Source: Aselliscus stoliczkanus (Eukaryota > Chordata > Mammalia > Chiroptera > Hipposideridae). From it: DNA of 64,000 bases. Both the position numbers and the translations under genes were made by a program. The stretch spans positions 82,912,687 to 82,976,686 of the forward strand of contig CM066732.1 of assembly GCA_033961575.1 (NCBI GenBank), in the 5' to 3' direction. Under the pieces are notes generated by a model. It saw only the letters and a list, made by a program, of their open reading frames with translations, did no database searches and was not told the origin of the DNA. Each line of letters opens with the position of its first letter. The first letter of the stretch is position 1. Below, piece after piece: positions 48,386 through 60,240 of this stretch.

Positions 48386-50310
48386 ACAGCAGGAGAGCAG
48401 ATCAATATTTCTAGATGTTTTCTTTAAGTATACAATTTATTTGAAACATTGTTTATTAATTGAGTTACAGAATAAATAATTTGAGAAGGAGACTGAATTA
48501 ATTGTGAAAAGTATTTAAAAGAAGATAGCACTTAAATATGATGGAGTAACGTAATGGTTTAAAAAGCAGAAGATGAAAGAAACTTCCTCCATGACCAACT
48601 GGAAAATAATTTGAGTTCCTATATATTGAGCTATTTCCTGCCTATAAAATACTATTTTGTTTGTTTTTTTGCTTATCTGTATGACAATTCATAGCGGGGG
48701 TGTAATGGTGTGTTATCAATATGGCTTCACAGTACTCTGACTTTCATTCTTTAAAAACATTATTACTTTTATGAGCTGTGGAAAATTATTTTAATAATCA
48801 AACTGCATTCAAGTACAAGCAAAAAAATTTAATGATCAAAATTAGAGAATAAAAGTGACTTCTGCACCATAGAAGTTTAAAAAATTGTTAGTTTGAAAAT
48901 CCAAATAGGCATGTGTTTCTTTCTTTAGACATTTAGATTTCTTATGACTCATTTCTAAATTTATTGAAGATTTGCTTCAACAGCAAATATTTTAAATTGT
49001 TGATCTTTCTTTCTAAAGCATTCCTCTATTCCCACATGATCTCTAATATTGCTCTATCAGATATAGGAATCTCTATGCAATGTTTAATAACTGCCATCAT
49101 CTGTGTAAACAGATGTCAATTATCAGAAAAAATGGTGTAACTAGAATTTACCATCCTTACCAATTATATTTTCTACAAGATATTGATGACCTTTGCATCA
49201 AATCTATTCACATTGCATAAGAGGGTCAATTTATTAGGCAAGTGTGATGAAAATTAGTCAGTTCCTCTGCAAATTTTATTTTTGTCATTGTTTGGAGAGT
49301 GACATCTACTTAGCATAGCATTATTTTAACATTTAGACCTATTTCTAACCTGGAAGGAAAATGAATGAAAAAAAACAAAACAAGTTCCTAGACTTAAATG
49401 AGCTTTACCTGTTATAAATAAATAATTATAATGACTACATTATTTCAATTACTCAAAACTAAATAAAGATGTGTAACATAAAATATGTAAATAAATAGCA
49501 ACAGCTGAACACCACAGATAAATTAGGGCTTAGCTCAACCATGAATATATTGATAAGGACACTCCTGTTTTAGGAAATTTCTTCTGGTACATAATCATTC
49601 CATACTTAGGATTTATAAAGTAAAAACCTTTCACTAGCTATAGGCCCTTATCAGAGTAAAGCTGTTTTTGTTTCTTCCTCAATTCTTCTAGTAAGCCTTG
49701 TAATAACTCCACTGAATGACAGTTTTCCAAGGTCTAAACAGAACATGGCAACATGTAGAATAAGTATTTTTCCAGTGCCTGTTTTTACCCTGCTCCAAGC
49801 ATTATTTGAAAGCATGATTCTACATACATTTAATTCCATCAAGTGCCTTCAATTTCCCATTATTTAGTGGCTAATTTACATTGAGAGGGTCTTCTTTTCT
49901 ACAATCTGCAGTTGTACAATTGAATTCTCTTAAAGATCCCTAACTAAATTGCTTACAGGTCTCAACTTTATTCTTTCAGGATGTTAGAATTACTCAAATT
50001 AGAAAGGTTAGTTTGTAATACAGATATACAGGTAAATACTCCAGTAATTTGGGATCTCATTAGCTAAGCCAGTCTGTTTGGGAAAGGGACCTAATTTTCA
50101 GCAACGCTGTGATGCTGTGCAAGTTACTTAACATCTCTTGTTTTCATTTTACTTCTTTATACAGAAGTTGAACAAGATGGTTCTTTGGGTTATTTTAAAC
50201 TGTCATATTTTATTCTATTTCAAGAATATAATTATTGAATTCATGATGGTATTTGTTTCCTAACCTTGCATTGATTAACAACCTACTATGTGTCAGACTC
50301 TATGACAGAC
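48386..50310. other. unassigned AT-rich sequence
   Basis: No gene or recognisable repeat. No clear direct repeat was found that would pair with the 3' edge of the CDC34 retrocopy. Confidence 0.35.
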
Positions 50311-51555
50311 GATTTTTTCAAAAGAGTTTTTATAGAACAGTTATAGATTTACAGAAAAAATTTAGATGATAATACAGAGTTTATTTATACACTGCAGCTT
50401 CCCCATCTGACATTAGTAATGTACATTTGTTACAAGTGATGAAGCAATGAATTATTATAATTAATTAGTCCATACTTCAGTCAAGCTTCTTTAGTTATTA
50501 CATTATTCAGGTCAGGTCCACTTACATATGGATTTTTAAAATAAATACATAGTCCTATAAATGTCTTTTCCTTATTATTTTCTTAATAACATTTGCTTTT
50601 ATGTAGCTTAGTCTATTGTAAGAATACAGTATATAATAAATGTAACATACAAAATATGTGTTAATTGACTATTTATGTTATCCATAAGGCTTCTGGTAAA
50701 CAGTAAGCTATCAGTAGTTAGGTTTTGTGGAGTCAAAAGTTATAGGTGGATTTTTGACTCCACCGGAGTTGGTGCTTCTAACCCCCATATTGGTCAACAG
50801 TCAACTATATTCTTTATCTGTTCCAACACCCCATCCAGGACACTATATGATATTTAGGTGTCATATCTCCTTACGCTCTTCTTGACTATGACAGTTTTTC
50901 AGATTTTTCCCTGTTTTTGATGACCTTGACTGTTTTGAGGAATACATGTCAAATATTTTGTTCAATGCTCCTCAGCTGGAATTTGTTTGTTTGTTTTCCT
51001 CACAACTATACTGGGGTTATGGCTACTAGGGAGAAAAACAATAAAGGTAAAACCACTTTATCACATCATATCAAGGACACGTATTATCAATTTGGTTTGT
51101 AACCTTATATTGATGTTGATGTTCACCTTGATCACCTGGCTGAGGTACTGTTTGTCAGATTTTCTCATTGCTCTTTCCCACCCCCCTTCCATATTTTCTT
51201 CTTAAGAAGAATGTCACTACACATACCCCACATTTAAAGAGGGCTTTTCTGCTCCCCTTTCATGAAGGCAGTATATCTAGATATTTATTTGTAATTCTTC
51301 TACAAGGGAAATTCAACTCTTCTCCCTTATTTATTCATTTATTTATTTATTTATTTATTTATTTAATCATTTATTGATATCAGTATGGACTCATGGGCAT
51401 TGTTTTTATACTTTGGATTATAATCCAATCCTGCTTTATTTTGTTGATCATATTTTTCCAGTGTTGGCCATTTGCAATTCTTTCAGTTGGCTCTGTTAAC
51501 ACTTCAACATATCAGTGTATATTTTTGTTTTATTTGTTTTGATTTGAGCTCTTCC
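50311..51555 (-). mobile_element. old L1 (L1M-class) 3' UTR, split by another repeat
   Basis: The antisense 3' UTR hallmarks are 'tttatagaacagttatagat', 'gtgtcatatctccttacgct', 'cttgatcacctggctgaggt', 'gaatgtcactacacatac' and 'cagtatggactcatgggcat'. A different dispersed repeat occupies about 50568-50816. An (ATTT)n stretch lies at 51327-51368. Confidence 0.75.
50568..50816. repeat. dispersed mammalian repeat inside old L1
   Basis: 'gtaagaatacagtatataat', 'aaaatatgtgttaattgact', 'gtcaaaagttataggtggat', 'cttctaacccccatattggt' and 'caacagtcaac' follow, in order, a well-known mammalian repeat whose end reads like 'gttgttcaagggtcaac'. I do not name the family. L1 sequence continues on both sides, so it was inserted there. 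Confidence 0.6.
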
Positions 51556-51920
51556 TGTCTTATATTTTCCAAGCTGCTATAATAAAGTACCATAAACTAG
51601 GTGGATTATAAAAAACAGAAAGTTATTTCTCACAATTCTCAAGACTGGAAGTCCAAGATCACATGTTAGCATGGTGAGGTCCTGGTGAGAACCGTCTTCT
51701 GGATGGTAGACTGTCAACTTACATTTTATCCCCAAATGGCAGAAAGAGAGAAACCTTCCTCTCTTATAAGTGCAGTAATCCCATTCTTTAGGGGACCACT
51801 CTCAGGACTTAATTACTTCCAAAAGGTCCTAACTCCAAATGGTATCATGTTGAAGATTACAATAGATTTCAATATATAAATTTGGGAGGAGGGGACCACA
51901 AACACTTAGTCTATAACACC
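51556..51920 (-). repeat. MLT1-type MaLR solo LTR
   Basis: In antisense: 'ccaagctgctataataaagt', 'ataaactaggtggattataa', 'tctcacaattctcaagactg', 'taagtgcagtaatcccattc' and 'aaacacttagtctataacac' match the MLT1 LTR order in reverse. It is a decayed, non-coding retroviral LTR. Confidence 0.75.
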
Positions 51921-53480
51921 TTCTTACTTTCTATGCTATACTTCACAATGAGGTGTCCAGATCTTTTGCCCATTTTTAAATGTCCTTTATCTGATATTCA
52001 GGGCAAGAGAGGCTGACTGGTGCATGCATGTTCACAGGGACAAGATTCACAGGGCAAAGAAATTCAGAGGATGGATCTCAGTAGGGGGTAGGGCTGTCAA
52101 ACAAGTTTCCAAAAGAGAGAACCCCATCATAGAGATGGTTTTCATGTCATTACATATGATCTTTTATTTTAAACTACAAAACAGTTTAAACAGAACTAAA
52201 AACAGAAGTTGGTAGAATAAAAAGATTAAATTTTAATTTTGAAAACCTTCCTAAACACTCATTCAACTATTTTGCTATTTTTTCCCCCAAATTCAGATAT
52301 TTAAGTGCTGTCATATAGGCACCAAAATTTATGTGACATATGTAAATTTAGAAACTGACATAATGTAAACATCACCTAAATCTATAAACTTTATTTCAAA
52401 ATCAATTTACATAATATGTAAACAAACAGGCTTTCAATCAAAGTTTAATCAAGTTATTATTAAATATTAATATAAAACTGACATTCCCTCTAATTTGTGT
52501 AACTAATGATCAAGAAAACCTTTAATTTACTTTGTGGTTTCAAATATCATTTGTCTTCTTCAAGTAACAGGAAAATATTCTATGAACAAAAATTATAAAA
52601 GTCAATTTATGGAATATACTTTTACTATTAAGCTTATTTCACCTTGAGAAAGTGCATTTTCAACCAATTAAGTCTAAAGTTATTCAGTCTTTTAAAATTT
52701 TAAGTTAACAATTTTTAAGATTTCAAATATAGTTAAAGGTACTTTAATCCTATTATGTAGCAAAAAAAAAAAATACTAGCCTTGAAAATATTTAAACATT
52801 TCTAATAATCTTTTCTAATATAAGTATGCCTAGTTTTGTCTTAGATGTAACTACCATTTGAGATAAGATAATAATATAATTTGTCATCCAAAGAAGTATA
52901 GTTTTGAGAATAGAAGAAGGCAATAATGATAATAGTAATAATGAGACAATGGGAATAAACCTAGACAAAGAGTTAAACCTAAACTTAATTTTAAAAATCT
53001 GAGTCAAATATTACCAAAAACACTCAAAAGTTTACAAAGTACCTAGCATTAACTGGAACAAATATAATAATCTATTTTTTATAATAGATACTTAATAAAC
53101 AACTTATTTGCCAAATTCTGATATTCAACTATTAGAAGAGCAACTTGGTCTTATTAATAAAGGGTAAGAAACTAAATATAAGACAGCATTTTTTAATTTT
53201 ATTTTATGGAATGATTTAAAAATATATTGAAAACTTTAAAAGATTTTCCTGTTCCAAATTCACCATCTAACAAGTTCCCTAAAAAGCTACCATTAAACAT
53301 TAGTTGCTTTTATTTAAGGCCACACTTTTCAAAGTCTGTTTCAAGCATATCAGATTGTCAAATACTCGTTATGTCAGAACCTTAGGAAAATGTCTTACTC
53401 TGGGGGTAAGATCTACTGATATAGACATTTAGCATTTGTTTTTCCTTTTGTGGAAAGTAAATGAGATTAATAGAACTTAC
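51921..53480. other. unassigned, apparently repeat-poor sequence
   Basis: No repeat family recognised between the MLT1 LTR and the candidate exon. The 71-codon minus frame at 52792-53007 has no recognisable features. Confidence 0.35.
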
Positions 53481-53545
53481 CTCTTGTCTCTTGGTTATAA
53501 GGAGGGATAAATCAAAGTACCTCTTTCCAGGGATAAGATATGTAT
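53481..53545 (-). CDS. candidate internal coding exon (65 bp), gene not identified
   Basis: On the minus strand a pyrimidine tract and acceptor CTCCTTCCTTCTTGCAG end at 53546. The donor GAG|GTAAGTTCT starts at 53480. Both are near consensus. Between them one of the three frames is open and encodes TYLIPGKRYFDLSLLITKRQ plus a final Glu. The other two frames contain stops. The phase is two leading bases, then 21 full codons, ending on a codon boundary. It lies in a repeat-poor stretch. I do not recognise the protein family. No neighbouring exon was found in the window, so it could be a chance match or belong to a gene with long introns. Confidence 0.42.
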
Positions 53546-53834
53546 CTGCAAGAAGGAAGGAGAAATTGCAATGTCTGAAAGATTTCCACTTATGCCTCCT
53601 GTATTTAGAAATCATGTCTGTATGGTTTTCATATAATTTGGGATATATTTTCTCTTTTTATAGCAAATAAGACAAAGGAATGCTGAATTTCACCAGGGAT
53701 GCACAATAACCTGGGATTAGCAAGATGGGGAAGATATCACTAACAGTATCCAGAGATAGCTGCAGAGGAGATTTGCCAGATGGATGTGGCCCTCAATAGG
53801 GAAGCACAAGTTTTATCTAGCTAGGAGAGAGCTG
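53546..53834. other. unassigned sequence upstream of the candidate exon (minus sense)
   Basis: It contains the acceptor tract at 53546-53565 (minus strand). No further feature recognised up to the MaLR insertion. Confidence 0.3.
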
Positions 53835-53839
53835 GGAAA

Positions 53840-54747
53840 TGTTTTGGTTAACTATTGCTGCATAACACACCACCCCAAAACTTAGTGGTTTAAAACAACT
53901 ATTTTACTATTGTTCATATTTCCATGGTTTGACTGAGTTCAGCTGGGTGGTTCTTCTGATTCACATGATATCAGGAAGGGGATACAGCTATCTGAAGGTT
54001 CCAAAATGGCTCATTCACATAGTTTCCAGCTGGTACTGTCTATTGATGAGACACAGCTAGGTTCATCAACCAGGGTGTTCTCCCAGTGGCCTTTGCATAT
54101 AGGTTTGGCTTTTCACAGCATGGCTACTGGATTCTAAGGGACAGGAAGCAGAACCTACTTGTCTAGGTTGTATTCTCCTGAAGAAGATTCTGAGAAGTTT
54201 TCGGTACAAGTTGTTTATTAGGGAGGGAGCAACACCTGGCAGGGGAGAGGGGGAGTAGAAAAAGCAAGATTAGGCAAAAGCAGAAGTCACACTGAGATGT
54301 AGTTAGCTAACTTGCAGACTTGTCACAATTCAGGACAAAATGTCCAGACCTATACACCCTCCCTTTGTTTAGTCCTCAGGAAGGGTATATGACCTCAAGT
54401 GAACCAGGCCTCTACAACTGAGCCAGATGCTAACGGAGGCAACACCTGATGTCTATCTGCTGTCTTCATTCCTCACTGCTGAACAGCAAGTTCTTCCCTA
54501 AAATGGTATCTGAGCAGTACATTTTATATCTACCACCCTACCAATCTTCTTAAAGCCTGGGCTTACAGGTCCAGAGCAATTTTACCAGTTCCATAGCCAT
54601 TTGATAGATCAAAGTCAGTTATAGCAGCAACCCATATTCAAGGAAAAGGAAAATAAATTCTACCACTTGATATTAGAGGTAGCATATATATACAGAGCGG
54701 GGAGGAATTTGGAAAGGTGCTCTAGATTGTGCCCTCTGGCTGTAACA
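53840..54747 (-). repeat. MaLR 3' LTR (antisense), carrying a ~380-bp insertion
   Basis: Pairs with the LTR at 56395. Shared blocks include 'ccaaaacttag(t)ggttt', 'cttttcacagcatggctac', 'tgggcttaca(g)' and 'attcaaggaaaag'. About 380 bp at 54169-54550 has no counterpart in the other LTR. Confidence 0.78.
54169..54550. mobile_element. unidentified insertion in MaLR LTR
   Basis: It begins tgtattctcctgaagaagat and includes 'gttgtttattagggagggag'. It is absent from the sister LTR, so it arrived after the MaLR. It may itself be an LTR, but its right edge and duplication could not be fixed. Confidence 0.5.
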
Positions 54748-56394
54748 ATTCCCATACAAAGTACACTCACCATTTCCCAAGACTCCCATAAATTTCCATC
54801 TCATTGTGGCATCCACCTATATCCAAGGCTCTTGTCATCTATATCTGAGCCAGATGTACGAGTAGATGGGGTGATCTCCTCAAGTTCCTCAGGAAGCATC
54901 TGTGAACTAAAAAATAAAACATCACCAACATCTGCCCTGTACACACCCAAAATACAATAATGATAAAAGGACATGGCAACCACAATAGAAACTTTCATTC
55001 TAAAAGGGTAAAACAGGAGACACATAGCAATGACTGGTCCACAGCAATTCTGAAATGTAGCAGGACATGTCATCATTTTCTGTCTCCAGGGACAGAGAAT
55101 GTTTCTGATTAGGGACAATTTATGATCCCTGAGAATGGCGCCCCATGGCTCTGCCTCCTGTGTCATCCTTACTTTTCCATAAGAAGTGAAATGTGTTTGC
55201 AGCTAAGTAGTTTTCTCAGCTTGAGTCCTGCTCATAGGATATTAATAACACAGAGTTCTTTTCTCATTTGGAACTATGTCTTTTAGTCCAAGCTGTTAAA
55301 ATTTCTGTTCAGAATTTTAGACTTCCTATATATCTACACCATACTTTTAAAACAGACTTTTTAAAACCCACTTCTCCCTACTTTGGTCTTAGAGTTGGAG
55401 TGCTGTGGGGACAACATCTTAAAGGTTCTTGAAGGCCCTATTTTCTAGCCAAGACAGCCTAAAAGGTGCTTCCTTAAGATCCTTAGAAACTCTACTGTCT
55501 AGCTGAGAAGGTCAATAAGGCAAGCCCTTAAGATTCCTAGAAGCTCCATTGTTTGGTTGAGAGGATCTATGGAACAAATGCTAATCTTTCTAAGAGTAGA
55601 ACAAAGAGTCTTTCAATTGCATCCTTCAACTGATCTTCATGCTACAGCTGTTTTTCTGGCAGCACTCTGGATTTTATCTTTGCCCCTAGGTTTTAATTTA
55701 CTCTGAAAACGTTTTGTGGCCTGAAAGAGTTGAATATGAGAATAATTTATGTTCAACCCAGCAAATCCTTATTTGAAAGTTTTTCTTCTAGATCAGAGGT
55801 TGGTTGACTATGGCCCACATGTCAAATCCAGACTGTCACCTGCTTTTGTCAATCAATTTTTTTTATTATTTGAGCATAGCCACGCCCATTCACTCATGTA
55901 TTACCTGTCTGCTTTTGTGCTATAACTGCAGAGTTGAGTAGTTGACACAGACACCATACAGCCTGGAATGCCTAAAATATTTACTATCTGGCTCACTACA
56001 GAAAATGTTTGCTGATTTGTACTCTAGATACTGCTTCAAGGTTGAATGGTTCATTCTTTAGTTCATCCTACCCTCCTAATGATCATGTACACCGAAAGAA
56101 ACCAGTTACCACAACATTCTGTCTAGAAACCTCTTTAGCCAAATATACAAGTTCATTAAATGTATTATCTATCTTTTATATTGCCACAAGTCACTGCATT
56201 GTCAAACATTCTATCTCTATATAATAGGACAAAAACTCATCTTTGCTTCAGGCTCAAATAATAACTTCTTCACTGTCTTACCAGCCTCCATTGGCCATCT
56301 CTTTGAGGCTCTTGTGGCCTACACCCACTGGTCTCAAAGCCAATGCCACATATTTAAGGATTTTATTATAGCTGTATTTTTAGGTACCAATTTC
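54748..56394 (-). other. MaLR internal region, non-coding
   Basis: Reversed internal sequence with phrases typical of MaLR internal parts ('ctcatctatatctgagcca'-like, 'cctcaagttcctcaggaagc', 'ttagaaactctactgtctag'). A 121-codon minus frame at 54801-55166 has no retroviral motif and is probably chance. A hAT-type element is inserted at 55794-56021. Confidence 0.65.
55794..56021. mobile_element. non-autonomous hAT DNA transposon with 8-bp target duplication
   Basis: 'cagaggttggttgactatgg', 'cccacatgtcaaatccagac', 'gagcatagccacgcccattc', 'cagagttgagtagttgacac' and 'cctaaaatatttactatctg' follow, in order, an abundant mammalian hAT repeat with short inverted ends. The flanks ttctagat (55786-55793) and ctctagat (56022-56029) agree at 7 of 8 positions, the hAT-type duplication. 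Confidence 0.8.
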
Positions 56395-57387
56395 TGTTTT
56401 GGTTATCTATTGCTACAAAAGAAACCATTCCAAAACTTAGTTGTTTAAAATAACAATTATTTTATTATCTTTAATTATTTTATGTGTTAAATTGGTTCAG
56501 ATTTCCTCTTTTGCTCCTTATGTCAGCTGGGGCCACAATCATCTGGGGGCTCAAGGGAACTCTAATGCCTACGATGGATGCATTAGTTATTTATTGCTGT
56601 GTGATACATTACTCCAAAACTCAGTAGCTTAAGACAATAAAAATGTGTTATCTCACAATATTTGTAAGTCAGGAATCTGGGAGTAGCTTAGCTGAATGGT
56701 TCTGGCTCAGGGTGGCTCCTGAACTTGCAGTCAAGCTATAGGCTAAATGGAAGCCATGTAAAGTATAGGAGATCTACTTCATGTGTTTTTAGGCAGGCCT
56801 CAATTCCTCACCGTATAGGCCTCTCCATAAGCTGCCTGAGTGTCTTTATGAAATAGCAGCTGGCTTCCCTTAATGAATGACCTGAGAAAGAGCCACCAAC
56901 ATGACAACCACAGTACAGTTTATAACATTGGAAGTTACCTATCATCACTTCTGTGGTATTCAGTTGGTCATACAAACCAGCACTGGTACAATGTGGGTGG
57001 GGACAACACAAAGATACAAATAACAGGAAATGACCTTCATTGGATGTCATATTGGACTGGCTACCACAATGATTCACTCATACTGCTGTCGATCAATGCT
57101 TGATATAGTTAGAGTGCCTGGGTTCTCATTCTGTGATTCTTCCATCTACCTTGGGTTTTTCACAGCATAGAGGCTGAGTTATAGGAGGCAGCAAGTAGTT
57201 CTCTTTGGCTTGGGCTTAGAAGTCCCATAATTTCTTTCTGCTACGTTTTATTTGTAGAAGCTAGTCATAGGCCATCCCAGATTCAAGGAAAGCAGAAATA
57301 AGCTCCATCTTTTGATGTGAAAAGTGACATGTATGTACAAGGATGGGGGCAATTGTTGGGGGATGACTTTGCAGACCAGCTAACACA
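56395..57387 (-). repeat. MaLR 5' LTR (antisense), split by a nested LTR
   Basis: The outer LTR runs 56395-56578 and 57069-57387. The parts join logically when compared with the sister LTR: 'tctgggggctcaagggaact' on the left, and 'ttcacagcatagaggctgag' and 'cccagattcaaggaaagcag' on the right. Confidence 0.78.
56579..57068 (-). mobile_element. MLT1-like solo LTR nested in the MaLR LTR
   Basis: It begins tgcattagttatttattgct and ends 'ggactggctaccaca' (TG...CA). Internal blocks 'ggtcaggaatctgggag'-like, 'cctctccataagctgcctga' and 'ctggtacaatgtgggtgggg' are typical of a related MaLR LTR. The flanking 5-mers atgga and atgat agree at 3 of 5 positions. Confidence 0.75.
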
Positions 57388-57392
57388 GGAAA

Positions 57393-58146
57393 TGAATACC
57401 GAATATCATTTTCCTCCCACCCTCTAACCTATCGGAGGAGCTTCCCATTGGACAATCCCATCAAGAAGTCAGAGGGTAAGATTATCCACTAAACCAATAC
57501 CTAAATGCCAGCTTTCTGGGCACAGAGGATTTTAAAGGAGTGAAAATAAAACTAGAAGGGCAAATAGAAAATACCCTTTACAGTTCTGAAATACAGGCTA
57601 TAAGTGATCCTAGGGAAATTATATTTTTCAAGAAAGGTTGTTATAATTGAATACAAACTTTTCAATGTCTATTAAAGTAGCTTAGGAAACAGGATGGTGT
57701 TTGTAGCCAGTCCCTTCCTTTTTGGCCTGGCCAATTGCAGGTACAGAAGTCTTTGACCCTGAAAATTTAACTCTATGGGTATAAAAGTTGGGAATCAAAT
57801 AAGTTTGGCAGACTATTCAAATTACCATTCCTAGCTGAGAAGGGTTTAGAACAAAAACATAATGCTGTTAGTGGAACTCCCTAGACACTTAAATGAACAC
57901 AGCTTGAGCAAACAGACATATTTTATAACTTTTTCTTGATGATTAGTAGACTACTACTGGTGAATTCCATTCCAGCTCCTTGCAAACAAATCCTAATCAG
58001 CCTTCCAGGCTTCCCAGTACTGATCTGTAACTTCTCTTTGTAGAGACAGGGCCCTATAACTCTATGTCTTGCTTTGACTGGGGTCCAATTTGAACAGAGA
58101 TGGACTTCCCTGACATTAATGTGGCTACTTTCTAGTACTACTATTG
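57393..58146. other. unassigned sequence
   Basis: No gene or named repeat recognised. The 100-codon minus frame at 57923-58225 runs into the SINE and is an artefact. Confidence 0.35.
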
Positions 58147-58154
58147 GAGTGCTT

Positions 58155-58303
58155 AGGGCCGGCTGAGTGGCGCGGAGGTTAAGAGCTGGCTTGGGACGCC
58201 AGCGGCCCCGGTTCAGGTCCCACATATGAGGGCCAGTGACACCGCCCTCAAAAAATAAAATAAAATAAAATAAAATAAAATAAAATAAAATAAAATAAAA
58301 TAA
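58155..58303 (+). mobile_element. tRNA-derived SINE with (TAAAA)n tail and 8-bp target duplication
   Basis: The body runs from GGGCCGGCTGAGTGGCGCGG to 'gagggccagtgacaccgccc'. The tail of about ten TAAAA units (58255-58302) is an expanded A tail. The perfect direct repeat gagtgctt lies at 58147-58154 and 58304-58311. Confidence 0.96.
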
Positions 58304-58311
58304 GAGTGCTT

Positions 58312-59289
58312 CTACCCATCAGATCACACCCCATAGATAATGTTGCAAACTCAGATCTTACCTGACATTCTCAAGTTGCCTCACACATTATATCTGTGGG
58401 CACCCATATTGGAGTCAGTTTTCTAAACCCTGTTTCATTCAGGCCTGACTGAATCTCCTCTCTTTAATGACCTGCCTGTGAAGAAAGCATTGTACTAGAT
58501 CTCATGCACTTAAAAAAAGGAAAGCTGATGTTTAACTGTGCTTTTGGCAGTGATAATATTTTTTCATCACCATTTGAAAAACTAATGTTATATGGATCGT
58601 TATCCATCATCTTCAACAGTTAACACCAAAGCTGGAAACAAGGCATTTTGACATTCAGTGCTAACATCCTGAGTAAGAAGTTTGCATTTTTATACTCTGT
58701 TCAAAACATTCTTCCTATGGATTTGCATGCCCCTGACAGGTTTTTCATCATACAAAAAGCATTATTAAAGTGTTTTCATAGTTCAGTATGTGTTTGAACT
58801 TGCAGCTTTCAAAAATCTATCTAATTGCTATTTTTTTAATCTCTTCCATTAAGCTAAATGTTTCATATCATCGTTTATAACCAAGCCTGTGATGCTCTAT
58901 ATTGCCAATATTCCCTTCCTCATTCAGGATCCTCTATTAGTCAGAAGCTAACGTACATTTTCAATATATTATTTTCAATGGCAATATCATATTTTAATAT
59001 AGGATATGGTACTATTACGAAGTGTTTTGTATAATTTCATCTTCAAATCAACTGGCATTATCACTGCTATTCCATAAACATAAAAGTGGAAATAGAGCTA
59101 AGAAGCAAATCACCCAACATCTTACAAAAGTAAAAGCAGAATTAGGATATCATCAATTTCATCTCTGTCTGTGTCATCGGACAATATATTCAGACTTTTC
59201 TTGAGGAGAGATACAGGTTACTTATTAAAACATGCTTCAACATATTTTATGGGCTGTTGTATGTCAGAATTATTACTGATGGTTTTAAA
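58312..59289. other. unassigned, possible antisense MIR at 58990-59170
   Basis: 'ttacgaagtgttttgtataatttcatcttcaaatcaac' in parts, 'gctattccataaacataaaa' and 'gcaaatcacccaacatctta' weakly fit a reversed MIR. Otherwise no feature. Confidence 0.35.
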
Positions 59290-59937
59290 ACATAGTTTAC
59301 CCTATGAAATATAGAATACACAGAGAGAAGTATATAAAATGTGTAAGGACAGTTTATAGTAAAATAATAACACGAACACCATACATCCATCACTCAGGTT
59401 GAGAAATAGAATATTACTAGTGAAAAGCCTTCAATCGCACCTCCTTGAGTACATTTCTGTTTCCCCTCCACTACCCAAAGGAAAACGCTATCCTGAATTT
59501 GGTATTAATCATTTCATTTCATAGGCTTTCTTTATATTTTTAACACCATGCATGAATTCTCATACAATATACAATTTCCATGAACTCGTCATACTTAGCA
59601 TTTAGCATAAATGGAATCTTAATCGTATCTATTCTCACTTATTTCTTACACTGAACGATATACTTTGAGATTTATCTATGTTGATGTATTTGGCTATGTT
59701 TCATTAATTTTCTCTGCTCTATAGGCTTCCACTGTATGAATATATTACAGTTTATTTATTTATTCTTTTATAGTTAATGTATATTCAATTTTTTCTTTTT
59801 TTTTTGTTACTATCACGATATTCTTGTAAAGCATTTTTCCAAGTGGCTTCTTTAGCAGAGAGTCAACAGTGAGAATGGCAACTAGTGGAATTGCTGGCTA
59901 ATAAAGACAGGCATGTTCAACTATACTTAGTAATACT

Positions 59938-60240
59938 GTAGCAAACATAATGGGCTAGAATAACCTCAACAATCTTAGTGGTTAAAATACCTTTGAAGTT
60001 TATTTGTTACTTGTGTTATGTTTTAATCTTAGATGAGGGTTGGGTAGGGAAAGTCTCTCTCTTCCACATCCTCCTTCTTTAGGGGAAGTTACCAATCACC
60101 ATGGAACAGGGGGAAAACTTGGTCAATCATTCAAAGCTCTTAAATCCACTTGGAAACAATATGAGTCCTATAGTCACACAACTTCAAGGTGGTGTTACAA
60201 TTTTAGCATAGAGAAGAAGAAGTATCTCTGAATAGCCCAA
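59938..60240. repeat. unidentified repeat inserted in old L1
   Basis: The L1 alignment breaks here. The segment contains 'gaagtttatttgttacttgt' and 'gagggttgggtagggaaag', resembling old non-autonomous DNA transposons, but the family and edges are uncertain. Confidence 0.35.

Larger units (their letters stand above)
53840..57387 (-). mobile_element. MaLR (ERVL-class) element with both LTRs and 5-bp target duplication
   Basis: The LTRs at 53840-54747 and 56395-57387 both begin TGTTTTGGTTA(A/T)CTATTG-like and end with -aaca or -acaca. The exact 5-mer GGAAA sits at 53835-53839 and 57388-57392. The internal part (54748-56394) has reversed MaLR internal phrases such as 'gtaacaattcccatacaaag' and 'taggtaccaatttctg' at the LTR junction. 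No gag, pol or env coding remnant is recognisable, as expected for this non-autonomous group. It carries three insertions: an unidentified one in the left LTR, a hAT element in the internal part and another LTR in the right LTR. Confidence 0.85.

Noticed and set aside
54801..55166. 121-codon minus-strand ORF inside the MaLR internal region
   Set aside because: No gag, pol or other retroviral motif. MaLR internal regions of this type are non-coding, so chance is likelier.
58155..58250. Possible tRNA gene (A and B boxes)
   Set aside because: The copies cannot fold as a complete tRNA, have A-rich tails and target duplications, and recur. They are SINEs.
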